From Rhodocyclaceae bacterium (GTDB taxonomy: Bacteria > Pseudomonadota > Gammaproteobacteria > Burkholderiales > Rhodocyclaceae), in the NCBI GenBank assembly GCA_020849155.1, contig JADLGU010000371.1, positions 1-6,307 on the forward strand: 6,307 bases of DNA. Reading direction: 5' to 3'. Of this stretch, positions 1 to 5,385 are shown one piece after another. A program made the translations under genes and the position numbers. How positions within the stretch are numbered: position 1 is the first letter of the stretch; each line of letters opens with the position of its first letter. A model generated the notes under the pieces. That model was not told where the DNA came from and searched no databases. It was given only the letters and a program-made list of their open reading frames with translations.

Positions 1-413
1 ATGCGGTCCACCACCTGCCCCAGCAGCGGCTGGATGGCGGTGAAGCCCTCCGTCGTGCGGGCGCCGGCGTCCTTGATCTCGAAGACCTTCGATTCGGCCT
101 CGTCGAGCAGCGACTTGGCTTCGCGGCCGGCAGGATTGAGGGCGCTGGCGGCGATCTCGTCGCCCACCGTCACCACGTCGGCCGGCCGCACGGCCTCGAT
201 CAGCCTGGCGATGTGGCGGAAGATGCGGCGGTGGTCGTCGCGGTAGAAGTCCGACTCGGAGACCTGGTCGGCGATGCGGTCCCAGGCCGTGTTGTCGAGC
301 AGCAGCCCGCCGAGCAGCGACTGCTCGGCCTCGATGGAATGCGGTGGCAGCTTGAGGGCCGCCAATTGCGGATCGCCGGCCGGTGTGGGAGTGAATACGC
401 GCGCCTGTGCCAT
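1..413 (-). CDS. dnaB: Replicative DNA helicase DnaB, N-terminal part (cut by window edge), with apparent internal in-frame deletion
   Basis: DnaB is the hexameric 5'-3' helicase that unwinds the chromosome at the replication fork; its N-terminal domain forms the trimer-of-dimers collar that contacts primase and the loader. The start is the ATG at 413-411, and 137 codons are visible before the left edge. Residues 22-41 (LPPHSIEAEQSLLGGLLLDN) and the following WDRIADQVSESDFYRDDHR are the family's N-terminal signature, and LLDEAESKVFEI at about 102-113 matches the end of the domain. The RecA-like ATPase domain lies outside the window. Oddity: PADVVTV (77-83) runs straight into GDEIAASALNPAGR (84-97). 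In E. coli DnaB these two stretches are separated by about 50 residues, including the NTPSAAN and IVRERAV motifs. The frame is preserved. The family call is secure; whether this allele works is doubtful. Confidence 0.9.
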   Translation of the reverse strand, partial: MAQARVFTPTPAGDPQLAALKLPPHSIEAEQSLLGGLLLDNTAWDRIADQVSESDFYRDDHRRIFRHIARLIEAVRPADVVTVGDEIAASALNPAGREAKSLLDEAESKVFEIKDAGARTTEGFTAIQPLLGQVVDR

Positions 414-450
414 GTGGCCGGAAGTGTACCCGCAGCCAGGACCGGTGGCG

Positions 451-493
451 AGTGGATAAGCCCTGTATAAGGCTGTGAATTCGCTGTGGATAA
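451..493 (-). promoter_or_regulatory. DnaA-box cluster between dnaB and the divergent small membrane gene
   Basis: Read on the minus strand, 493-485 is TTATCCACA, a perfect DnaA box, and 459-451 is TTATCCACT, eight of nine. Between them, 472-464 (TTATACAGG) and 482-474 (GAATTCACA) each match about seven of nine positions of TTATNCACA. Start-to-start distances are 13, 10 and 11 bp, so the sites lie roughly on one face of the helix. DnaA binds such boxes at origins and also to control replication genes. The position 38 bp upstream of the dnaB start suggests control of dnaB, or of both divergent genes. No convincing -35/-10 pair is visible for either side: TAAAAT (491-496) and TATCAT (523-528) are possible plus-strand -10 elements without a matching -35. 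Confidence 0.5.
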
Positions 494-555
494 AATGTGG
501 GCTGCGGCCCGGCGCCTTCCGTTATCATTTCCGCACCATCGACTTGGAGAATTCC

Positions 556-723
556 ATGCGCGGCACACTCTGGCCCGTCTTCCTGATCGTCCTCGGCGGA
601 CTGCTCCTGCTCTCCAACCTGGGGATTCTGCCCCTGGGCGAACTGAAGGCGCTGGCGGCGACCTGGTGGCCGCTGATCCTGATCCTGATCGGCGTCTCCT
701 CCTTGCTGAAAAAAGGTCGCTGA
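556..723 (+). CDS. Small two-helix membrane protein, LiaI/LiaF transmembrane-region-like (DUF5668 type)
   Basis: This encodes a 55-residue protein that is almost entirely two hydrophobic segments: residues 5-25 (WPVFLIVLGGLLLLSNLGI) and about 37-51 (TWWPLILILIGVSSLL), with a short loop (PLGELKALAA) and a basic tail KKGR. The repeated W-P-hydrophobic-G pattern is typical of the small membrane region found in LiaI/LiaF-like proteins linked to envelope stress; no catalytic motif is present. The ATG at 556 was chosen because GGAGA lies 5 nt upstream. The frame is open from 475, but an earlier GTG start would add a polar, unlikely N-terminus and run into the DnaA-box cluster. It ends 17 nt before the caspase gene, so the two are probably co-transcribed. 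The function is unknown; the family assignment rests on pattern recognition. Confidence 0.7.
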   Translation: MRGTLWPVFLIVLGGLLLLSNLGILPLGELKALAATWWPLILILIGVSSLLKKGR

Positions 724-740
724 ACGGCTAACATACGGGC

Positions 741-2312
741 ATGCGCACCCCCCGCCCGAGCCTGTCCGGTCGCCGCCTGGCCCTGCAGCGTCTTTCGGCG
801 CTCTCCGCCGCCTCGCTGTTGCCCTGGGGCGGCGAAGCCGGCGCGTCGGCCGCCTCGACCCTGAATGCCCTGCCGCGCACCGCGCTGGTGATCGGCAACA
901 GCCGCTACCCGGGCGCGCCGCTGAAGAACCCCGCCAACGACGCCGGGGCCATTGCCGAGCATCTCGGCAAAATGGGCTTCTCGGTGATCCCGCTGCTGGA
1001 TTCGGGCAAGAACGCGATGGAGAACGCCATCCGCAGCTACGGCGAGCAGCTGGCCAAAAGCAAGGGCGTCGGGCTGTTCTACTTCGCCGGCCACGGCCTG
1101 CAGCTCTCCTGGCGCAACTTCCTGGTGCCGGTGGATGCCAGGCTCGACCGAGTGGACGACGTCCCGCGCCAGACCGTCGACCTGGCCGGCCTGCTCGGCG
1201 GCATCGGCAAGGCCGTCAACCCGATGAACATCGTCATCCTCGACGCCTGACGCGACAACCCCTTCGGCGGCGAGCTGAAGAGCGGCAAGGGCCTCTCGCA
1301 GATGGATGCCCCCATCGGCACGCTGCTCGCCTACGCCACGGCGCCGGGCAACGTCGCCTCCGACGGCTCGGGCAGCAACGGCCTGTACACCGAGAACCTG
1401 CTGCGCGAGATCCGCACCCCGGAAGCCAAGATCGAGGACGTCTTCAAGCGCGTGCGCCTGGCGGTGCGGCGCGCCTCCAACGGCCAGCAGATTCCCTGGG
1501 AGAGCACCTCGCTCGAGGAGGATTTCTACTTCCTGCCGCCGGCCAGCGTGAAGAAGCTCTCCGAGCAGGAACTGGAGCGCCAGTTCGCCGAGGAAGCCGC
1601 GATCTGGGAGAAGGCCCAGCAGGCCGGCCGGATCGCCGCCGTCGAGGAGTACATCCGGCGCTACCCGAGCGGCCACTTCGCGGAACTGGCCCAGGTTCGG
1701 CTCGACCGCATGCTGGCCAAGCAGGGCGAGATAAAAGTCGGTCTCGTCAATACGGCGGCCAATCCGTTCACCAAGGGAACCGGCGTCATCGATTTGAACT
1801 ACCGGATCGGCGACCGCTACGTCTTCCGCTCGATCGACCTGCTGACCAAGGTCGAGAACCGGAAGGTGGTCAACACCGTCAGCGAGATCGCCGAGGACAA
1901 GGTGATCTACAACAACGGCGCCCTCGTCACCGATCTGCTCGGCAATACCATCAAGCGTCCAGACGGGGCCACCTTTGGCGCGAGCCAGCTCTTCACCAGC
2001 GAATACACAGTCGGGAAGAAGTGGGCAACGCGCTATGCGATCCATTTCGCCAAAGGGGGGCAGGACACCGTCGAACTAGAGCTTAAAGTCGTGGGAAGAG
2101 AAACCATCGCTGTGCCGGCCGGCACCTTCGACTGCTTCCGCGTCGAAGGTGCCGGCTGGGTGCTCGGCATTGGGCAGCAAGCCGAATGGAAGTATTGGGT
2201 TGCGCCAGAAAAGGTGAACCGCTGCATCGCCATCGAGACCTGGTGGCGCCAGCGCGGGCGCATTCTACGCTCGGACCGCTTGGAACTCGAGTCCTACACG
2301 CGCGCCGGCTAG
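741..2312 (+). CDS. Exported caspase-like peptidase (C14) with TGA at the catalytic cysteine codon; candidate selenoprotein or nonsense allele
   Basis: Read through the TGA at 1248-1250, this is a 523-residue protein. Residues 1-37 look like a twin-arginine signal peptide (GRRLAL, then a hydrophobic stretch ending ASA), so it is probably periplasmic. Residues 46-268 are a caspase/p20 fold: TALVIGNSRY, LKNPANDA, then FYFAGHG with catalytic His118, and VILDA-TGA-RDNPF. The family has Cys at the TGA position, 170. The later ATAPGNVASDGSGSNGLYT segment (200-217) is also intact. Residues 270-330 are a charged helical stretch (EQELERQFAEEAAIWEKAQQ) like the TPR-like tails of such proteins. Residues 335-520 resemble a DUF3108-like beta domain (PAGTFDCFRVEG, 459-470). 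No other stop or frameshift is seen. No Shine-Dalgarno is evident; the start is supported by the signal peptide and the 17-nt gap to the upstream gene. If TGA is a stop, the product is a 169-residue fragment lacking the nucleophile. Confidence 0.75.
1248..1250 (+). other. In-frame TGA replacing the catalytic cysteine codon
   Basis: The codons read GCC TGA CGC GAC AAC CCC TTC, that is DA-[TGA]-RDNPF. In peptidase C14 proteins the cysteine of DACRDNPF is the nucleophile. TGA is also the codon used for selenocysteine when a SECIS hairpin follows, and it differs from TGC by one third-position change, so recoding, mutation and base-call error are all possible. Confidence 0.9.
1251..1280 (+). promoter_or_regulatory. 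Candidate bacterial SECIS hairpin just after the TGA
   Basis: Positions 1262-1268 (CTTCGGC) pair with 1274-1280 (GCTGAAG): six Watson-Crick pairs and one G-U. They close a 5-nt loop, GGCGA (1269-1273). The stem starts 11 nt after the TGA and the loop 18 nt after it. This matches the E. coli fdhF arrangement (11-nt spacer, short stem, G-rich loop) as I remember it, and SelB-type elements are expected to have a G at the start of the loop. Caution: the bases also encode the conserved PFGGELK with favoured GC-rich codons, and a competing pairing of 1260-1264 with 1287-1291 exists, so the hairpin may be coincidental. Confidence 0.35.
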
Positions 2313-4357
2313 GCAAGCAACCGCAGCAGCTCCGCCGCCAGCCGCACCACCCCGGCCAGCCCCAGCGCCACCCCCACCGACAGCGCCACCGAGAACAAGG
2401 CCTCGCGCCGGCCGAGGGTCTTCAGCATCACGGCGAAGGTCGACACGCAGGGGACGTAGAAGGTCAGGAACACCAGGAAGACGAGGATCTGCACCCAGTC
2501 GAGCAGCGGCGCGATCTCCAGCGTGCCGAGCGCCTGGTACACCATCAGCAGCGACAGCTCCTTCCTCAGGATGCCGAACAGGATCGGCACGCCGAGCGCC
2601 ACCGGCAGGCCCAGCCACCACGCCGTCACCGGCGTCAGCGCGGTATTGATGGCCTCGTCCGCGCCGAAGTGGGCGAGCAGCGCCAGCACCACGCTGCCGG
2701 CCACCAGCAGCGGCGTGACGATGGTCAGGATGTCGCTGGTGCGGGCCCAGGTGTTGCGCAGCAGCGCCGGCCAGTGCGGCAGGCGGTAGGGCGGAATCTC
2801 CAGCACCATGCCGCGCACGTCCTCGGGATAGCGCCGGCCGAGCAGCTTGCCGAGCACCGCCACAGTCAGCATGGCCAGGGCGAAGACCGCGATCACGCCC
2901 TGGACGCCGCGATACTTTCCGCCCAGCGCCAGCACGATGGCCGAGCGCGCCGAGCAGGGCACGAAGGTGATCAGCAGCGAGGCCACCGCCCGCTCGCGCC
3001 CGCGCGACATCGCCGCCGCCGCGGAGATGGCCGGCACGTTGCAGCCCAGCCCGATGAGGAAGGGCACCGCCACGCCGCCGTGCAGGCCCACCGCGTGGAA
3101 GCCGCGGTCCACCACGAAGGCGACGCGATGCATGATGCCGGATTCCTCCAGCGCCACCAGCAGCAGCACCAGCGGCAGCATGTAGGGCACGACGATGCCG
3201 ACCATGCCGACAAGCGCCTCGGCGACCGCCAGGCCGACCACGCCCGGCGCCGTCTCCGGCTGCCACTGCCCCACCCATTCGGCCAGCCGCGCCGAAGTCA
3301 GTCCGTCCAGCACGGCGCTCACCTCGAACACCATGAACAGCACCAGCGCGAACACCGCCAGGCTGCCGATCAGGCCCCAGCGCGGATGCAGGAACAGTTC
3401 GTCGAGCCAGCGTTTCCAGCGCTCGCGGTCCTCCCGCGCGCCCAGCCGGGTCACCGCCTCGAAGAGCAGCGCGGCACGGTGGTGGCGGTCGGCGTGCAGC
3501 TCGTCGGAGAGCGGCCGCGGCAGCGTGCGTTGCGCCGCGGCGCGCGCCGCCTCCACTTCGGGCACCAGCGCCGGGAAATGCTCGGCCAGCTCGCGCAGGA
3601 ACCAGTCGTCGTTCTCCGCCAGCTGCATCAGCAGCAGCGGGCGCGGCACGCGGAAGGCCGCATCGATCTCGGGCCGCGCCAGCAGCGCGTTGAGCGGCTT
3701 CAGGCTCTCGCGGATGTGCCCGCTCGCCAGCTGCGGCAAGGGGCAGGCCTTACCGCGCGCGGCGGCCAGCGCCGCGGCGAAGAGCTCGGCGAGCCCCAGG
3801 CCCATGTGCGCCACCGTCGCCACCACCGGCACGCCGAGCCGTTCCGACAGCGCCTTGACGTTGACGTAGAGCCCCTTCTCACGCGCCTCGTCCATGCGGT
3901 TGAGCGCGATCACCAGCGGCCGGCCGAGCAGCGACAGCTCCAGGCTCAGTTCGAGGTCGCGCTCCAGGGCCGTGGCGTCGACCACCTGCAGCAGGACGTC
4001 GGGGGCGCGGAAGGGCGACGTCGGCTGCTGCGGCTCATGGCGGGCGATCTCCGGCCAGCGGTCGCCCCACAGCAGGACCATCAGCACCTGCCGGTCGGCC
4101 TCGCGCAGGCGGTGGAGGGACTCGATCGAGGGCAGGTCGACCAGCGAGATCTCCTCCAGGCCGATGCCGACCAGGCATTCCTCGTAGGCCGATTCGCCGG
4201 CCAGACGGGCATGGCTGGGGGAAGCGCTGGAGGCGGCCTGGAAGATCGCGCTCTTGCCGGTCTGCCGGCGGCCGACCAGGGCGACGCGCGGCCGTTTCTC
4301 GCCGCGCAGCAGCGGCGTATTCAGCGGGATGCGGCCCGCGCCTGGGGATGCGTTCAT
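2309..4357 (-). CDS. FeoB-like ferrous iron (or other divalent metal) transporter with divergent G domain
   Basis: This is a 682-residue inner-membrane protein built like FeoB: an N-terminal GTPase domain, a helical linker and a membrane permease. G1 is GRRQTGKS (29-36), G4 is NRMD (153-156) and G5 lies around VATVA (179-183). The permease has VPYMLPLVLLLVALEESG (390-407), the Gate-like GLHGGVAVPFLIGLGCNVPA (424-443), VPCSAR (466-471), GILRKEL (595-601) and FYVPCVST (633-640). Cysteines 439, 468 and 637 sit in the usual FeoB places. Oddities: G3 is DLPS (74-77) rather than DLPG, and the switch-I segment that normally reads like GVTVE is AGESAYEE, so nucleotide switching may be altered. No FeoA or FeoC gene adjoins. 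Following a nickel/cobalt permease by 55 nt, it might carry another metal. The start ATG at 4357 is the only one placing the P-loop correctly; its ribosome site is weak (AAGGGA about 17 nt upstream). The stop overlaps the caspase stop. Confidence 0.8.
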   Translation of the reverse strand: MNASPGAGRIPLNTPLLRGEKRPRVALVGRRQTGKSAIFQAASSASPSHARLAGESAYEECLVGIGLEEISLVDLPSIESLHRLREADRQVLMVLLWGDRWPEIARHEPQQPTSPFRAPDVLLQVVDATALERDLELSLELSLLGRPLVIALNRMDEAREKGLYVNVKALSERLGVPVVATVAHMGLGLAELFAAALAAARGKACPLPQLASGHIRESLKPLNALLARPEIDAAFRVPRPLLLMQLAENDDWFLRELAEHFPALVPEVEAARAAAQRTLPRPLSDELHADRHHRAALLFEAVTRLGAREDRERWKRWLDELFLHPRWGLIGSLAVFALVLFMVFEVSAVLDGLTSARLAEWVGQWQPETAPGVVGLAVAEALVGMVGIVVPYMLPLVLLLVALEESGIMHRVAFVVDRGFHAVGLHGGVAVPFLIGLGCNVPAISAAAAMSRGRERAVASLLITFVPCSARSAIVLALGGKYRGVQGVIAVFALAMLTVAVLGKLLGRRYPEDVRGMVLEIPPYRLPHWPALLRNTWARTSDILTIVTPLLVAGSVVLALLAHFGADEAINTALTPVTAWWLGLPVALGVPILFGILRKELSLLMVYQALGTLEIAPLLDWVQILVFLVFLTFYVPCVSTFAVMLKTLGRREALFSVALSVGVALGLAGVVRLAAELLRLLA

Positions 4358-4381
4358 CCGGCGGATTATCGTCCCTTGGCG

Positions 4382-4411
4382 GGCGGCGCGCAGCCGCCTG
4401 GATCAAGGCGG
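4382..4411 (-). other. Pair of mutually exclusive small hairpins between the NiCoT and FeoB-like genes
   Basis: Directly after the NiCoT stop, 4394-4399 (CCGCCT on plus) is a perfect inverted repeat with 4406-4411 (AGGCGG), with a 6-nt loop. The same CCGCC (4394-4398) can instead pair with GGCGG at 4382-4386. No T-tract follows in the direction of transcription, so this is not a standard intrinsic terminator. It could moderate transcription or RNA decay between the two genes. In such GC-rich sequence it may also be chance. Confidence 0.3.
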
Positions 4412-4412
4412 A

Positions 4413-5222
4413 CTAAACCCGTGCGGGCTCGCGGGCCAGCCTGAGCGCCAGCAGGAAGCTGAGGGCGATCACGGCGACGAAGGACAGGCCGAAGGCGAGC
4501 TCCTTGCCGTCGGCCCAGGCGCCGACCGCGGGCGAGGCGTACTTCGCCAGGCCGAAGCTGGCCACCAGCAGGGACAGCCCGCCCACCGCCAGGCCCATGA
4601 CGCGCGAGGCGATGCAGGCGACGCGGTCGGCGCGGCGGATGAGCCGCGCGATCCACAGGCCGTTCACGCCGTCCATCAGCATCATGCCGAGCATGAAGAT
4701 CAGGCCCAAAGTCAGTGCATGCGACACGCCGCCGAACTGCGTGCCGGTGAGGGCGAACAGCGCGGCCTGGCTCAGGGTGTCGAAGGACAGCGCGAAGAAG
4801 GCGCCGACGCCGGCGACGAGCAGCGGATGGCCGGCACGCTGCAGTCGGCCGAGGAAGCGGCCCTTCAGCCCCACCGGCTGCACCACCTGGTCCGGCCGGG
4901 CGGCGAACACCGCGACCAGGTTGAGGGCGCCGAGCAGGGCGAGGAAGGTGATCGAAATCCAGGCGCCGACATCCTCCATCCAGGCCGGCACCGACCAGCG
5001 TGTCGTCAGCGTGCCCACCAGCAGCGCGATGGCGAGGACGACGGCGCCGTGGCCGAGGGAGAAGAGGAAGCCGCAGCGGCGCGCCAGGCGCGGATTGCCG
5101 CGGGCATTGAAGCGGGTCAGGCCGTCGATGGTGGCGAGGTGGTCGGCGTCCAGGCCGTGCTTCATGCCGAGCATGAAGACCAGGAACATCAGGGCCAGCC
5201 AGTCGTTGGGAAGTGCGTCCAT
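4413..5222 (-). CDS. NiCoT-family nickel/cobalt permease (HoxN/NixA type)
   Basis: This is a 269-residue inner-membrane protein that should bring Ni2+ and/or Co2+ into the cell. The NiCoT signature H-x4-D-H is seen as KHGLDADH (21-28; His22, Asp27, His28) in the second helix. It is followed by the other family marks: FLFSLGHGAVV (52-62), ALSFDTLSQAALF (144-156) and LGMMLMDGVNG (178-188). About seven to eight hydrophobic segments are present, and the tail is short and basic. The length is somewhat below the usual 300-350 residues. The start ATG at 5222 places the signature at the family's normal distance from the N-terminus. It lies downstream of a HupT/HoxJ-like kinase on the same strand, with 161 nt between, and is followed at 55 nt by the FeoB-like gene. 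That context fits nickel supply for a [NiFe]-hydrogenase. Ni versus Co preference cannot be read from sequence. Confidence 0.88.
   Translation of the reverse strand: MDALPNDWLALMFLVFMLGMKHGLDADHLATIDGLTRFNARGNPRLARRCGFLFSLGHGAVVLAIALLVGTLTTRWSVPAWMEDVGAWISITFLALLGALNLVAVFAARPDQVVQPVGLKGRFLGRLQRAGHPLLVAGVGAFFALSFDTLSQAALFALTGTQFGGVSHALTLGLIFMLGMMLMDGVNGLWIARLIRRADRVACIASRVMGLAVGGLSLLVASFGLAKYASPAVGAWADGKELAFGLSFVAVIALSFLLALRLAREPARV
4682..5179. repeat. 18-bp direct repeat inside the NiCoT gene (4682-4699 and 5162-5179)
   Basis: TCATGCCGAGCATGAAGA occurs at both places, 480 bp apart; after one mismatch the next four bases (CAGG) also agree. Both copies encode FMLGM on the minus strand: VFMLGMK just before the metal signature and IFMLGMM in the later LMD motif. 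The spacing is a multiple of three, so recombination between them would remove 160 codons in frame. Confidence 0.8.
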
Positions 5223-5241
5223 GACCCGATCCCGCCATCCG

Positions 5242-5283
5242 GTATGAAGAAATTATAGTTCTTCCTAACAGGATTCATGCCAA
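5242..5283 (-). promoter_or_regulatory. Candidate promoter and operator of the NiCoT gene
   Basis: On the minus strand 5257-5252 is TATAAT, a perfect -10, about 30 nt before the ATG. The nearest TTGGCA-like -35 (5283-5278) sits 20 bp away, which is long. Around the -10 lies a perfect inverted repeat, GAAGAA (5246-5251) and TTCTTC (5259-5264), an operator-like arrangement. Alternatively, TTGGCATGAATCCTGTT (5283-5267) resembles a sigma-54 site: GG is 10 nt from a G, but the -12 GC is GT. GGTATGA (5241-5247) and TCATGCC (5275-5281) form an outer near-perfect inverted repeat that recalls NikR half-sites, but with a 27-nt gap instead of the E. coli 16. These readings compete and none is proven. 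Confidence 0.45.
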
Positions 5284-5312
5284 CTGACGCGCTTTGCATC
5301 TTGCTGTTTATG

Positions 5313-5385
5313 AAGCGCTTTTGCCGGAACCGCGGGGCTTGCCGCAAAGTCGCCTGCCAGTAAGCAACTATTTGGAAAAGCGCTT
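5313..5385. repeat. 10-bp inverted repeat with AAGCGCTT palindromes downstream of the kinase
   Basis: AAGCGCTTTT (5313-5322) and AAAAGCGCTT (5376-5385) are exact reverse complements 53 nt apart; each contains the self-complementary AAGCGCTT. The right copy overlaps the kinase stop codon. Inside, GCGG (5332-5335) and CCGC (5342-5345) can form a smaller hairpin. A related GCGCTTT lies at 5289-5295. As RNA this could form a long-loop hairpin ending the kinase transcript; as DNA, AAGCGCTT resembles the core of LacI-family operators. No U-tract terminator or cobalamin-riboswitch core was found in this 161-nt gap. Confidence 0.55.

Noticed and set aside
1..246. Plus-strand open frame at the left edge
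   Set aside because: It is antisense to dnaB, whose N-terminal signature is clear on the minus strand.
525..2045. 506-codon open frame on the minus strand opposite the caspase gene
   Set aside because: It is a GC-rich shadow frame: low-complexity A/G/R/D/V composition, no family motif, and it crosses two well-supported genes on the other strand.
1302..2312. Separate downstream gene starting at the ATG at 1302
   Set aside because: The start lies inside the conserved caspase domain (after RDNPFGGELKSGKGLSQ), has only a weak AAGGG upstream, and the preceding in-frame codons match the family. It could be a restart product but is not an independent gene.
2290..2345. Intrinsic terminator between the convergent caspase and FeoB-like genes
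   Set aside because: No GC stem followed by a T-run on either strand; the stops themselves overlap.
2186..4444. 752-codon open frame on the plus strand
   Set aside because: Rich in H, R, Q and A with no recognisable domain; it is antisense to the FeoB-like gene and arises from its codon bias.
4254..5258. 334-codon plus-strand frame over the NiCoT gene
   Set aside because: Low-complexity Q/G/E/A/H translation, antisense to a gene with clear NiCoT signatures.
5223..5383. Cobalamin or nickel/cobalt riboswitch upstream of the NiCoT gene
   Set aside because: No B12-box-like core (GCCACTG) and no paired GGNC-type helices of a NiCo riboswitch could be recognised, and the gap is shorter than a full cobalamin riboswitch.
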